Under the pieces are notes generated by a model. The model searched no databases, was not told the origin of the DNA, and saw nothing but the letters and a program-made list of their open reading frames with translations. Position numbers and translations under genes: made by a program. 64,000 bases of DNA. Origin: Sphingobacterium oryzagri. GTDB taxonomy: Bacteria; Bacteroidota; Bacteroidia; Sphingobacteriales; Sphingobacteriaceae. Below, piece by piece: positions 54,103-63,486 of this stretch; position 1 is the first letter of the stretch; each line of letters opens with the position of its first letter. The DNA lies in contig NZ_CP117880.1 in assembly GCF_028736175.1 (NCBI RefSeq), positions 868,001 to 932,000 on the forward strand, written 5' to 3'.

Positions 54103-55194
54103 ATGAGAACGTTTTTTACATTTTTATTTACTTGTTTTATGCTTCAAACGATAGCGCAGGAAATTCCTATGTTCGTAGGCACCTACACGAACAAAGGTAG
54201 TCAGGGAATTTATCTATACATGTTTAATACGGAAGCTGGTGAAGCCATGTTGTCAGCTAATACGGCTGCTGAAGATCCTTCTTTTTTATCTCGTTCCAAA
54301 GACGGCAAGATGGTCTATGCGGTAAAAGAACGGGATGATAGCACCGCATCACTTTCCGCCTTTGCTTTTAACGGTGATGGACTTTCCTTTGTGAATACGT
54401 TACCCACAGATGGCGGCGCTCCCTGCCATGTTGTGGTTTCCAAAAAATATCCGCTTGCGTTGGTTTCCAATTATAGTGGAGGCTCGCTTAGTGTCTTTAA
54501 ACTGGAAGACAATGGCGCACTAGGCGCACAAATTCAACATATACAACAGGAGGGAACTGGACCAAACAAAGACCGCCAAGAGGCTTCGCATGTGCATTCG
54601 GCGTTTTTTAGTGCCGATGAAAAACATGTTTTTGTCCAAAATCTAGGAACCGATAAAATCACGATCTACCGGGTGGAAAAAGAAAAGGATACCTATAAAT
54701 TGTCGGAAGAAAGCCAAATCGCTACGCCAGCAGGTGGTGGGCCACGCCATCTTGTGCTTGATGCTAAAGAAAAGAATCTTTACGTGCTGTTGGAGATGAC
54801 AGCACAGATTGCACATTATACGAAAGAAGGTAATACGTGGAAATTGCAAGATACCGTTTCGATAAATGATGCTGCTTTTGCCGGCAAAAATGGTGCTGCT
54901 GAAATTAAATTTTCGCCCGATTTCAAATTTATCTACGCGAGTAATAGAGGCGATGCGAATAGTATTGCATTATTTCAGGTAGATAAAAATGGTAACTTGC
55001 ATCAATCAAAGGTATACTCGACGAACGGAAAAGAACCGCGCAATTTTAATATTTCACCTGATGGTCGTTTTCTTTTGGTTGCCAACCAATCAACCGATGA
55101 CATCACAGTATTTAAGCGAGATGTGCGTACAGGTGAGCTAACTGATACAGCGAAGTCTATTGCTGTGCCGACACCGGTATGCATCATTTTTTAA
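54103..55194 (+). CDS. Lactonase-family beta-propeller protein (YbhE/6-phosphogluconolactonase type)
   Basis: About 363 residues from ATG 54103, which gives a clean signal peptide (RTFFTFLFTCFMLQTIAQ); the frame also opens at 54067. Family marks of the seven-bladed lactonase propeller are present: VGTYTNKGSQGIYLY, PCHVVVSKKYPLALVSNYSGG, QEASHVHSAFFSADEKHVFV, GGGPRHLVLD and PRNFNISPDGRFLLVANQ. E. coli YbhE/Pgl is cytoplasmic and hydrolyses 6-phosphogluconolactone; the signal peptide here points to a periplasmic sugar lactone instead. The exact substrate is unknown. Confidence 0.88.
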   Translation: MRTFFTFLFTCFMLQTIAQEIPMFVGTYTNKGSQGIYLYMFNTEAGEAMLSANTAAEDPSFLSRSKDGKMVYAVKERDDSTASLSAFAFNGDGLSFVNTLPTDGGAPCHVVVSKKYPLALVSNYSGGSLSVFKLEDNGALGAQIQHIQQEGTGPNKDRQEASHVHSAFFSADEKHVFVQNLGTDKITIYRVEKEKDTYKLSEESQIATPAGGGPRHLVLDAKEKNLYVLLEMTAQIAHYTKEGNTWKLQDTVSINDAAFAGKNGAAEIKFSPDFKFIYASNRGDANSIALFQVDKNGNLHQSKVYSTNGKEPRNFNISPDGRFLLVANQSTDDITVFKRDVRTGELTDTAKSIAVPTPVCIIF

Positions 55195-55209
55195 GCATAC
55201 AAATTTTAG

Positions 55210-55250
55210 AACGGAAAAGGCTGTCGATATTACGGTAGCCTTATTCCGTT
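55210..55250. terminator. Imperfect hairpin between the lactonase gene and mrpG
   Basis: AACGGAAAAGGCT pairs with AGCCTTATTCCGTT with one bulge. The mrpG stop codon (55241) lies within it, so it overlaps the 3' end of the antiporter operon. Confidence 0.6.
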
Positions 55251-55660
55251 TCCTCATCGGTCTTGGCAATGTTCGGTTCATTATCCTTATTTTCCGTTGC
55301 CGCTTCCTCCTCGCTTTCCAGTTCGTGCGTTTCTTTGTTATACATACCCGCAAGTTCATCAATCACGGTATCTTTCCATAGCGGCGTGTCGGTAAAGTAT
55401 GCGGCGCGAGCAATCATGTGCGCAGCAATCGGCGCGGTAATAATCAAGAAGAATATGATTGCGATAGCTTTCGTGGTGACCGAAACATCGGGGAACATAA
55501 TCGCTGCGCAGATCAAAAATAGACCAACGCCTAGCGTAGATGCTTTTACGGTTACGGACAGACGAAGGTAAAAATCCGGCATGCGTAAAATTCCGATAGA
55601 CGCAAATAAAATAGAAAGAGCGCCTATTGTACTTAAAATTGCTAGTATAATCTCAATCAT
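55241..55660 (-). CDS. mrpG: Mrp cation/proton antiporter subunit G
   Basis: 139 residues, three membrane helices (ILAILSTIGALSILFASIGI, STLGVGLFLICAAIM, AIAIIFFLIITAPIAAHMIA), matching MrpG/MnhG. A soluble acidic tail of about 35 residues (from NKETHELESEEEAA) extends beyond the usual end of the family. It is the last gene of the operon and overlaps mrpF by 8 bp. It belongs to a Na+(K+)/H+ antiporter complex in the inner membrane. Confidence 0.9.
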   Translation of the reverse strand: MIEIILAILSTIGALSILFASIGILRMPDFYLRLSVTVKASTLGVGLFLICAAIMFPDVSVTTKAIAIIFFLIITAPIAAHMIARAAYFTDTPLWKDTVIDELAGMYNKETHELESEEEAATENKDNEPNIAKTDEETE

Positions 55661-55928
55661 CTTTTTGTTTTTCTATGTAATATGCAAATGCTACCGTACC
55701 TAAAAAGGCGATTAGTGCCAGGATAATCGCAACATCCAGAAATACTTTTTGGTTGGTGCGAATACTGTATACGGTTATGATGCCAATTCCTGTGGTGATA
55801 ATAAGGTCCAACGCGATGACGCGATCGACTACCGATGGTCCTTTGAACAGCCGTATAAATACCAGCATAACCGAGATGGCTAAAACGGGCAATATAACGT
55901 AATCAAAATAGGTCTCTAATGTAATCAT
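55653..55928 (-). CDS. mrpF: Mrp cation/proton antiporter subunit F
   Basis: 91 residues with three hydrophobic helices and the family segment FKGPSVVDRVIALDLI. It is one of the small subunits needed for complex assembly. It overlaps mrpE and mrpG by 4 and 8 bp, indicating translational coupling. Confidence 0.92.
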   Translation of the reverse strand: MITLETYFDYVILPVLAISVMLVFIRLFKGPSVVDRVIALDLIITTGIGIITVYSIRTNQKVFLDVAIILALIAFLGTVAFAYYIEKQKDD

Positions 55929-56401
55929 CGTAAAATCGCTAAAAGTCTTCTTTCCAATCCTGTTTTCGTTTGCCTGACAAATGTTTCCGGATCTGTGAGA
56001 TACATCACGTGTATATAGATGGTTTTTTTGTCTTCACTGATGTCTAATATGAGTGTGCCTGGTGTCAGAGATAACATCGTGCTCAAGAGATTAATCTCAA
56101 AATCAGTCGATGCATTTAACGGATACTTTACAATACCCGGTTTGAAAAAATACTTCGGCGTCACCACGTCAAAAGCTACCTGCACATTGGCTTTCACCAC
56201 TTCATATAGAAAATAGAAAATGAAACTGATGATTTTTGGGACGCGATAAAAATATCGTTGATCCGTTTCGTTTCTATTCATGATCCATAAGACGAAAAAG
56301 CCTAACATAAAGCCGAATAGAAAATTTGTATAATACATCGAGCCGGAGAGTGCTACCCAAATGCCCGATAAAAGCAGGTTCATCAAAAAATTCTTAATCA
56401 T
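55925..56401 (-). CDS. mrpE: Mrp cation/proton antiporter subunit E
   Basis: 158 residues. Membrane segments near the N-terminus, then the MrpE patterns VVKANVQVAFDVVTPKYFFK, INLLSTMLSLTPGTLILDIS and IYIHVMYLTDPE. It overlaps mrpD and mrpF by 4 bp each (ATGA). Confidence 0.92.
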   Translation of the reverse strand: MIKNFLMNLLLSGIWVALSGSMYYTNFLFGFMLGFFVLWIMNRNETDQRYFYRVPKIISFIFYFLYEVVKANVQVAFDVVTPKYFFKPGIVKYPLNASTDFEINLLSTMLSLTPGTLILDISEDKKTIYIHVMYLTDPETFVRQTKTGLERRLLAILR

Positions 56402-57915
56402 AACGCATTTGTTTTGTTTCCTAACACGGCTTCGATGTATGCCGTGTTATCCATTAATTGTGTTGCGATCTTGTCGGTTACTTTCACCACAGCTTCGGCA
56501 TTTAGTCCAATGAACAATGTTGCTATGCCCAAAATAGCGATCGGCAAAACCATCAAGAGTTTTTTATAGGGCTGCATTGGTGCAAAGCGATCGTCTATGA
56601 TTTCTTCTTGCGGCGGATTTTTCCAAAAGACCTGCGCCCACATATTCGCAATAACATAAAGCGTGACGAAGCTGCCGATGATCAGCGCTCCGACAAAGAA
56701 ATATTGACTTTGTTCAAATGCTGCCTGGAAAAGGAAAATTTTGGGCCAAAATCCGGAGAGTGGTGGGATACCCACCAAAGAAAATAAGACCACCGCAATT
56801 AGCAGCGATATTTTTGGATAATCACGATAAAGACCACCTAATTTTTCCATGTCCATGGTTCCGCGGAGCTGTCTGATTAGTCCAGCGATTAAAAACATAT
56901 TGGTTTTTACCAAGATATCGTGGATCAGATAGAACACGGCGCCCATCAGTGCAATTTTGCTAAACATGGCTATCCCACCAACCATAAAACCGATATGGCA
57001 AACAATCAAGTAAGAAAATAGTCGTCTTACGTTTGTTTTTATTAAGGCGCCAAAGGCTCCGGTCACAATGGTGAGGACTGCAATAACCATCAGCAGTGTG
57101 CGCGTGAAATCATCTGGAATGAAGATTAAACTCAGCACACGCATCAACGCATAAATTCCAACTTTGGTTAGTAATCCGCCAAAGGTAGCTGCAACGGCAG
57201 ACGGGGGCGTATGGTAAGAAGAAGGCAGCCAATAATAAAGCGGAAATACGGCCGACTTAATACCAAAACCTATAATAAAAAAACACGAGGTAATGCCGAC
57301 GAGCGTCGTATTTTGTACAGTTTGAATCTTCTGCGCTAAGTCTGCCATATTGAGCGTACCAGTAATTCCGTACAAAATACCGATACCGGTCAGAAAAAAC
57401 ATGGAGGCCAGAATATTCAACGCCATATATTTCACAGCGCCTTCCAGCTGGGCTTTTCGTCCACCCAACGTCATCAAGACAAAAGATGAGATAATGATAA
57501 CCTCAAAATAAACGTAAAGATTAAAAATATCACCGGTCAGAAATGCGCCATTCAGGCCCATGATGAGGAAATGAAAAATCGGAAAATAGCCGTAAAGCAT
57601 CCGCTGCCTGCTGAGGCCAACGGATGAAAAGATGGAAACCGATATAGACGCAATAGCGGTGAGCAATATTAACGTCACACTAAGCAGGTCGGCAACAAAC
57701 ACAATACCAAACGGTGCGTCCCAATTTGCAGCATTCATCGTGAGGATACCATCTTGATACACGCGATTGAAAAGCCGGATAGCGACCAACAGCCCGATAA
57801 CACTGCCACCCACGCTCAGAAAACGTTGCGTAAGCGTTTTACGCCAAAACATGAGCTGAACCACAGCCGTAAATAATTGCACAAAAATAGGTGCTAAAAT
57901 ATGGTTGTCTATCAT
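56398..57915 (-). CDS. mrpD: Mrp cation/proton antiporter subunit D
   Basis: 505 residues with about 14 membrane helices, homologous to NuoM/NuoN proton-channel subunits of complex I. Visible segments are GIKSAVFPLYYWLPSSYHTPP (with the channel lysine region), SAVAATFGGLLTKVGIYAL and SLVGIPPLSGFWPKIFLFQA. It forms one of the ion/proton paths. It overlaps mrpC by 4 bp. Confidence 0.94.
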   Translation of the reverse strand: MIDNHILAPIFVQLFTAVVQLMFWRKTLTQRFLSVGGSVIGLLVAIRLFNRVYQDGILTMNAANWDAPFGIVFVADLLSVTLILLTAIASISVSIFSSVGLSRQRMLYGYFPIFHFLIMGLNGAFLTGDIFNLYVYFEVIIISSFVLMTLGGRKAQLEGAVKYMALNILASMFFLTGIGILYGITGTLNMADLAQKIQTVQNTTLVGITSCFFIIGFGIKSAVFPLYYWLPSSYHTPPSAVAATFGGLLTKVGIYALMRVLSLIFIPDDFTRTLLMVIAVLTIVTGAFGALIKTNVRRLFSYLIVCHIGFMVGGIAMFSKIALMGAVFYLIHDILVKTNMFLIAGLIRQLRGTMDMEKLGGLYRDYPKISLLIAVVLFSLVGIPPLSGFWPKIFLFQAAFEQSQYFFVGALIIGSFVTLYVIANMWAQVFWKNPPQEEIIDDRFAPMQPYKKLLMVLPIAILGIATLFIGLNAEAVVKVTDKIATQLMDNTAYIEAVLGNKTNAL

Positions 57916-58268
57916 AAATCTTCTTCTTCTGGAGTGTTTAAGTCGTCAAGATCATCCGAGTCTACCAGCGCGTATACCCTTTTTAACAGGACGATGGCAA
58001 AAGACGTAAGTGCAAAGCTGATCACGATTGCCGTTAAAATTAATGCTTGTGGTATCGGATCGGCATAGATATCCTGAAATACCTTGTACGCTTCGTCGAT
58101 AACAGGCGGCGTGCCTTTCGTGATTTTTCCCAGTAAGAATATCAAAATATTCGTGCCGTTTCCGAGCAAGATAATACCCAATAAAAGTTTGACCATACTT
58201 CGGCGAAGAATCAGGTACACGCCGGCAGCATATAATAAACCAATTACTAAGACTAAGAGTAACTCCAT
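57912..58268 (-). CDS. mrpC: Mrp cation/proton antiporter subunit C
   Basis: 118 residues, three helices, NuoK-like (LIGLLYAAGVYLILRR-like LYAAGVYLILRRSMVKLLLG, LLGNGTNILIFL, DPIPQALILTAIVISFALTS). It has an acidic tail. It is separated from mrpB by 1 nt and overlaps mrpD by 4 bp. Confidence 0.94.
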   Translation of the reverse strand: MELLLVLVIGLLYAAGVYLILRRSMVKLLLGIILLGNGTNILIFLLGKITKGTPPVIDEAYKVFQDIYADPIPQALILTAIVISFALTSFAIVLLKRVYALVDSDDLDDLNTPEEEDL

Positions 58269-58269
58269 A

Positions 58270-58680
58270 TTATTCGTCTAAGGATATGGTGAACAAAATG
58301 GTTAAAACAACACCGATAACGACGAGGTAAACGCCCAGATCGAAAAATAAAGCCGATCCTATCATTCCGATAACCGGGATGGGCTCTTCAAACCACAATC
58401 CTGTCATCGGCGGTAAGCCGATTAACAGCGGCGCCACAACGCTCAGTGTCGAGATTGCTAATCCGATAGGAATAAGCGATAGCGGTTTATAGCGCAAAAT
58501 TTTCATGGTGCTGGCCGTGCCGTTAGCAAAGCTGTGCAACACAAAAGCGATCGCTGCTACGAGTCCGCCAACGAATCCACCGCCCGGATAATAATGCCCG
58601 CGGAGCAGTAGAAAAAATGAAAATAAAAGCAAGATGGGTAGTAAATACCGTGTTGCTGTTTGTAATATAGCACTTTTCAT
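58270..58680 (-). CDS. mrpB: Mrp cation/proton antiporter subunit B
   Basis: 136 residues with four helices and the family block [23 protein letters not shown], then [20 protein letters not shown]. Its start lies 56 nt after the mrpA stop. Confidence 0.94.
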   Translation of the reverse strand: MKSAILQTATRYLLPILLLFSFFLLLRGHYYPGGGFVGGLVAAIAFVLHSFANGTASTMKILRYKPLSLIPIGLAISTLSVVAPLLIGLPPMTGLWFEEPIPVIGMIGSALFFDLGVYLVVIGVVLTILFTISLDE

Positions 58681-58736
58681 AATATTTTCAATTTGAGGAA
58701 TGTGCGATGCCGTTGTGATGGCTACGCATCCAATTA

Positions 58737-61046
58737 TTATTCTTTCTCAGACGATTTCAAGCGTAGTCTAATCAGGCTGTATACGCCAATTGCCGCAATC
58801 GAGAGTACCACCGTTTCAAACATCGTATCAATACCCCTGAAATCTACGAGAATAGTGTTTACCACATTTTTACCTTTCGCCAATAAGTAAGCATTTTCGC
58901 CATAAAAATTACTGATTTCGGTCGTATTAGGTTCTTGCAACACTTTGAGTGCAATCAACGAGAGGATAACACCAAACCCGAGTGCGACAATGGCATCGCG
59001 TACCAAAACCCAACGGCTGGTCATATTGATAAAGCTGGGGAGTTTATAAAGTACCAAAACGAATAAAACGGTAGTGAGCGTATCGATCGTAAACTGAGTC
59101 ATCGCCAAATCGGGCGCACTGTAAAAGACAAACATTAAACAGATGCAATAGCCAATTACACTGGTTGAAACAACCGACGTAAGGCGCGAACGTGTCGTGA
59201 CAATAATATAAAGTGCGCCTAACAGCATAGCCACAAAACCAACTTCATACCAAGTTAAAGGCGTCAGTTTCTCCAAGTCGATATGCAGCGGCCCGCTCAA
59301 CCAAAGCTTATACGCCAATAGCAATTCTGCAAAAATAATAATCTTGATATGATACGATCGCAGATAACCATTATGAAACGTGCGCGTGTACCAGTCGGAT
59401 GCCTGCATGATGCCGCCGGCGATTTTCGTAAAAATACGTTGCGGTGCGATGCTGTTTAGCCGTTCTACGGCTTGCAATTTTTGCAAACTTGGTTTGTTTA
59501 TGAAGTAGACGACCGTTCCTGATGCAAGAGTAACAACACTCAGTAAAAGCACCAGGTTCAATCCATGATAAATAGCGAGGTGCATGCCCGTATCAGCTTG
59601 AAAAATCGCATTGGCAGCTTGGCGATTAAATAAATCACCAATAACGCCTGGAACAAGACCGAAGACAAGACCTAAAATAGCGAGTAGCAAGGGCGGGATC
59701 CACATCGATGGAGCAGGTAAATGGACTTTCTCAAAACGCTGCGGTAATTTTCCCAGAAAAGGCTTGATTCCGGCCATAAAACCAGAAGCGACCAACGCTA
59801 TATTTGTTAAAACGGCTAATGCCGTTAGCCAAATTACCCAGTTTTCTTGGTAGTTTAACGTCGCTTCGTATATTAAATCCTTCCCGATAAAGCCAAAAGT
59901 CGATGGCAGTCCGGCGCTCGAAAAAGCGGCAAGCAGTGCGGCGATAAATACAGGCATCATCACTTTTCGTAAGCCACTCAATACTGTAATGTCGCGACTA
60001 TGGGTCTCGTGATCAATAATACCCGTCACCATAAACAGCGTTGCTTTATAAAGTGCGTGCACTAAGATAAATACACTGGCCGCGATGAGCGCTTTGTCGG
60101 TGCCGACGCCAAGCAAGAAAGTCAAAATACCCAATGCAGAAATCGTGGAGTAAGCCAGAATACCTTTTAAGTCAATACGAAACAGCGCGTGTACCGCTGC
60201 AAAGAGCATGGTAAATCCGCCCACGATCATGAGCGTAGTATGCCAAAGTTCGGTATTACCTAAAATCGGCGTAAAGCGAGCCAGTAGATAAATGCCAGCT
60301 TTCACCATGGTGGCGGAGTGAAGATAAGCTGATACGGGTGTAGGCGCTTTCATCGCGCCGGGCAGCCAAAAATGAAAAGGAAACTGTGCAGATTTGGTAA
60401 ATGCTCCGATAAATATAAGTCCAACCATGAGCGGATACAACGGGTGCGCCGTCAACAGTGCTTGCTTTTCAAAAAGTTCGCTGATAACAAACGTGCCAGC
60501 AACGTTTCCGACCAAAATCAATCCCGCAAGAAGAAAAAAGCCGCCAAGACCAGTAATGCTTAGCGCAGTAAGCGCGCTATTTCGCGAATCGTTGTTGTCG
60601 TTGTTAAAGCCAATCAAAAAGAACGAACTAATACTGGTGAGCTCCCAAAAAATAAACAATGTCAAAATATTGTTTGATAGAACCACGCCCAGCATCGCGC
60701 TCATAAAAAGGAGGAGGTAAGCAAAGAACCGGTCAAAATAAGGATGGCCTTTGAGGTAGCTTTTTCCATAGAAGAAAATTGCCGTTCCTACGCCGGTAAT
60801 CAGCAGGGCAAAAAGAAGCGAAAGCCCGTCAAGCCTGAAATCCAGATTGATGCCCAATGTGGGTACCCAATCGAGGTGTTGCACGAAGTTAGTTCCCGAA
60901 GCTACGCGCGGAACATGGCCCAGATAAAATAAAAAAAGTACGACAGGTATCAATGGTAGCAAAAAACTCCATTTTGTTTTGATGAGCTTGCCAAAAGGAA
61001 TGAGAAGGCTCGATGTTATTAGTCCTGTTAAGACAGTAAATAGCAT
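58737..61046 (-). CDS. mrpA: Mrp cation/proton antiporter subunit A
   Basis: 769 residues, the largest subunit, homologous to NuoL with about 20 membrane helices. Blocks include [76 protein letters not shown] and a C-terminal region with [20 protein letters not shown], which is the MbhD/MrpA-C domain. It is the first gene of the seven-gene operon mrpA-G. Such antiporters keep pH and Na+ balance, powered by the proton gradient. Confidence 0.95.
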   Translation of the reverse strand: MLFTVLTGLITSSLLIPFGKLIKTKWSFLLPLIPVVLFLFYLGHVPRVASGTNFVQHLDWVPTLGINLDFRLDGLSLLFALLITGVGTAIFFYGKSYLKGHPYFDRFFAYLLLFMSAMLGVVLSNNILTLFIFWELTSISSFFLIGFNNDNNDSRNSALTALSITGLGGFFLLAGLILVGNVAGTFVISELFEKQALLTAHPLYPLMVGLIFIGAFTKSAQFPFHFWLPGAMKAPTPVSAYLHSATMVKAGIYLLARFTPILGNTELWHTTLMIVGGFTMLFAAVHALFRIDLKGILAYSTISALGILTFLLGVGTDKALIAASVFILVHALYKATLFMVTGIIDHETHSRDITVLSGLRKVMMPVFIAALLAAFSSAGLPSTFGFIGKDLIYEATLNYQENWVIWLTALAVLTNIALVASGFMAGIKPFLGKLPQRFEKVHLPAPSMWIPPLLLAILGLVFGLVPGVIGDLFNRQAANAIFQADTGMHLAIYHGLNLVLLLSVVTLASGTVVYFINKPSLQKLQAVERLNSIAPQRIFTKIAGGIMQASDWYTRTFHNGYLRSYHIKIIIFAELLLAYKLWLSGPLHIDLEKLTPLTWYEVGFVAMLLGALYIIVTTRSRLTSVVSTSVIGYCICLMFVFYSAPDLAMTQFTIDTLTTVLFVLVLYKLPSFINMTSRWVLVRDAIVALGFGVILSLIALKVLQEPNTTEISNFYGENAYLLAKGKNVVNTILVDFRGIDTMFETVVLSIAAIGVYSLIRLRLKSSEKE

Positions 61047-61626
61047 GCAGTCTTTAAATTGTAATTGTTGGAAATGTTATAAAAATACAAAAAAGAAGGC
61101 GAATTTTCATTAATAAATTGAGAATTTCATATGTTTTCGCGAAAAATAAACGTCCGATAACTTCGAAGTTCATTTTGGAAATATGAAGCCTAAAGGAGCC
61201 GTATATTGGAACGCCCGATCGCTCACTGCGACGTCGGCGATGGGTTGCGAAATACGCTTTTATTCTTCATCCCGAAGCGCTAGAGATTTTTCCCGTGTTA
61301 ACAAATAAACAACGTTTTGTTGCGCAGCGTTCGTCCCAGGCGCTCGTTTTTAAACTTAATTGTTTTACGTTTTTTGAGCTGGGAGCTCCCGAATGTCTTC
61401 ATATTCACGATTTACTTTTTGCAACTTTTATAATTGAGCATGAATTCAATTAACTCATGCGTTTCGTTTTTTTAATCAATCGATGCCTTGTTTTGCCGTC
61501 TGCCAATTTGTACATTGGGGTAGAAGCTGGCCGAGACTAAAGGGCGGAGAGATAGCTTTTTATGGTATTGGAATAGCTTTACTTGCTCGCGATATGGAAA
61601 GATCGTAGCCAAAACACACTGCGAGA
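61047..61626. other. Intergenic region of 580 nt upstream of mrpA
   Basis: It separates mrpA (whose promoter must lie here) from the accessory minus-strand cluster. No tRNA, long repeat or convincing ORF. One plus-strand 41-codon ORF (61183-61308) is open but has no credible composition. The composition drifts toward AT from here to the window end. Confidence 0.5.
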
Positions 61627-62214
61627 TTATTCCTGTGCTCGTTTCTTAAAAATCAAACCGATCAAAGCAATCATAGCGATTCTCAAAAAAATACTATAAA
61701 GTCCACCTTCAATACCATAACCTCCACCCAGCATCAGCTCATTTTTTTTTAGCGTGATAGCAATAGGCCCATTTTGTGGAAGACCACTCATGGGAACTGA
61801 AAACAGCTGTTGCATCACATTCCATCCGAAATGTAACCCTATGGGTAAGGAAAGGTTGTTTGTTCTGATGTAAGCCACGCTATATACTAATCCACCGACG
61901 AAATGAGACAATATAGCAATGGATGTGACGTTGGAATTACCTAGATGCAATAGCGCAAAAATGAGGCTACCGATGATAACCGAGTGATATTGTTTGAAAA
62001 AATTTCTTAGTATCTTGTACAGGTAGTGTCTAAAAGCTAGTTCTTCCAAGATAGCGACACAAATGGCTTTTAAACTAATAGCAATTAAATGGTATTCCTG
62101 CAATTGATAGGTAGGGGATGATTTTGATGCTACAATTAGCAAGGTCGCAACAAGCGATGCTGATAAGCAAAATCCTACGAAAAAATGCAATATTTTTATA
62201 CGTGAAGTCTGCAT
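61627..62214 (-). CDS. CPBP family intramembrane metalloprotease
   Basis: 195 residues, about five or six hydrophobic segments. All three CPBP/Abi motifs are intact: EELAFR (Glu57, Glu58, Arg62), FALLHLGN (His90) and HFGWN (His128, Asn132). CPBP proteins include the CAAX prenyl protease Rce1 and bacteriocin immunity or maturation proteins. In bacteria many sit beside small-peptide genes. Here four tiny membrane-peptide ORFs lie directly upstream on the same strand, which supports processing, immunity or regulation linked to those peptides. The target is unknown. Confidence 0.88.
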   Translation of the reverse strand: MQTSRIKILHFFVGFCLSASLVATLLIVASKSSPTYQLQEYHLIAISLKAICVAILEELAFRHYLYKILRNFFKQYHSVIIGSLIFALLHLGNSNVTSIAILSHFVGGLVYSVAYIRTNNLSLPIGLHFGWNVMQQLFSVPMSGLPQNGPIAITLKKNELMLGGGYGIEGGLYSIFLRIAMIALIGLIFKKRAQE

Positions 62215-62343
62215 AGAGAATTTCCTAACGCATCATGAAGAGATAACAGTTCCGTTTGCCCAATCAGCCGCAATTAGTTTTCGGACGATTTTATGTTTAA
62301 ACCGCTTGTCACATCCATAGAATATTTTTTTCTATTCCATCAA

Positions 62344-62454
62344 TTAAAATAAACTTGCGACGTACCGAACGATCATCGGTATATATTCCATAAATAAAAC
62401 GATTGAAACGAAAATTAGCACCCACAGCATGATGGTCTTTAGTGTTTTCTTCAT
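62344..62454 (-). CDS. Small membrane peptide ORF (36 aa), second of coupled pair B
   Basis: 36 codons, MKKTLKTIMLWVLIFVSIVL then a short polar/hydrophobic tail: one membrane helix after a basic start. The start codon overlaps the stop of the 48-aa ORF in an ATGA, so it is translated by coupling with it. The length alone would not support it, but the overlap, the basic N-terminus and the strand agreement do. I do not recognise the sequence. Confidence 0.55.
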   Translation of the reverse strand: MKKTLKTIMLWVLIFVSIVLFMEYIPMIVRYVASLF

Positions 62455-62597
62455 CTTAGGAGTTGCCCAACCCATTTGCCTAATTGCTCAGCAAGCTTTC
62501 CCAATATCACCGTCGAAAGGCTTATTACAAACAACCATTTAAAAATCAGTGGAAAATAGTTTTTTCCTGATAGATTGTGAATAATTTTTTTAGTCAT
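62451..62597 (-). CDS. Small membrane peptide ORF (48 aa), first of coupled pair B
   Basis: 48 codons beginning MTKKIIHNLSGKNYFPLIF. One hydrophobic helix (about residues 16-33) is followed by an amphipathic, basic end (KLAEQLGKWVGQLLR). Its TGA stop overlaps the next ORF's ATG. There is no double-glycine leader or lipobox. It is probably a one-helix membrane peptide of unknown function. Confidence 0.55.
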   Translation of the reverse strand: MTKKIIHNLSGKNYFPLIFKWLFVISLSTVILGKLAEQLGKWVGQLLR

Positions 62598-62681
62598 GTG
62601 TTTTTTTAAGTTCTGTAAATAAAATTAAAAGGAGGATTTTCTGAGAAAAATTTGCAGTAGCAATATAATGTTTCCTTTTTA

Positions 62682-62822
62682 TCAACGACCGTTGTAAAAC
62701 CCGTCTCTAAATCCCGCCATAAAATCGGGGAAGTTGTTAATGAAGCCAATCAAAAAAGCAATCGCTGCCAAAATATAGAGCGCATTGAAAATACGTTGTC
62801 GTTGTTTGTTTCGTTTGTTCAT
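62682..62822 (-). CDS. Small membrane peptide ORF (46 aa), second of coupled pair A
   Basis: 46 codons: a very basic start (MNKRNKQRQR), one clear membrane helix (residues 11-29) and a C-terminal NNFPDFMAGFRDGFYNGR. Its start overlaps the stop of the 45-aa ORF (ATGA). The end shares the pattern N-x6-G-[FM]-[RH]-D-[GA]-[FI] with the 45-aa ORF, aligned without gaps, so the two look paralogous. Not recognised otherwise. Confidence 0.6.
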   Translation of the reverse strand: MNKRNKQRQRIFNALYILAAIAFLIGFINNFPDFMAGFRDGFYNGR

Positions 62823-62956
62823 AATATTAAGCGAATTGCATCATGCATCCCCTGAACAACACTATCACTATTATCTAAGAGATAAACGATAACTAGCGTT
62901 CCTATAAAATAAACACCTTCTTTACTTTTCAATGAATCGGTTATATTGTTTGTCAT
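62819..62956 (-). CDS. Small membrane peptide ORF (45 aa), first of coupled pair A
   Basis: 45 codons beginning MTNNITDSLKSKEGVYFIGT, with a short hydrophobic stretch (VYFIGTLVIVYLL) and a tail that ends NSDSVVQGMHDAIRLIL. The tail shares N-x6-G-[FM]-[RH]-D-[GA]-[FI] with the next ORF. It stops in an ATGA overlap with the next start. Its start has the same MT-(N/K)-(N/K)-I beginning as the 48-aa ORF of pair B. Confidence 0.55.
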   Translation of the reverse strand: MTNNITDSLKSKEGVYFIGTLVIVYLLDNSDSVVQGMHDAIRLIL

Positions 62957-63123
62957 ACACTATTGTATTTAATTGATTAATAAAATTACGATTTTATTTT
63001 CATAAATCTTCTTTGAGTTTATAAAATATGGCCCAGGTAATATTTGAGATGCATGGAGGTTACGCCGGTTTTATTCGCGAAGGTTGTTCCATTAGGTTTA
63101 CCCGATGGACAACTATGTATTTT

Positions 63124-63486
63124 TTAAAGATTTAAGAAATTCAGTTGCCAGCTAAAAGTAAATAAATCTCGTAGCTTGAAGATCAAACTTACCGCAATAA
63201 TCGAGGCGGAGATAGCTATGTGTCTTGGTTTTAATGACAGCCAAAGGCGAAAAATAGCCTCTTCTACAAACGGTGCAAAGAATGCAATCAGAAATATGCT
63301 ATGCCACTTGTTGTTATTACTGTACGTTTTTATTTTTGTGGCAATATCATTATCTAGGACACTTGGTAACCCCAAATAATCAACCACTAAAAATGTGTCT
63401 ACAGATTTGATAATAGACATAAGTAAAAATCCAATAGCGAGGAAAAGTAAGTAGCAATATCCTACTGTCTTCAGTTTCTGTTTCAA
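63124..63486 (-). pseudogene. Truncated CPBP protease-like gene
   Basis: 120 codons with two or three hydrophobic segments and only CPBP motif 1 (EEAIFR, in FFAPFVEEAIFRLWLSL). Motifs 2 and 3, which supply the catalytic histidine and the last metal ligand, are missing because the frame stops shortly after. The start is a TTG (63486) after an in-frame stop; the first ATG is at residue 23. Family members are usually about 180-300 residues. This suggests a decayed or naturally short member of the family located with the small-peptide ORFs. Confidence 0.6.

Noticed and set aside
61183..61308. 41-codon plus-strand ORF in the gap upstream of mrpA
   Set aside because: No membrane helix, signal or recognisable composition; no coupling with a neighbour.
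63028..63135. 35-codon plus-strand ORF within the accessory cluster
   Set aside because: It runs against the strand of all other genes in the cluster and ends inside the CPBP-like gene. No supporting promoter or homology.
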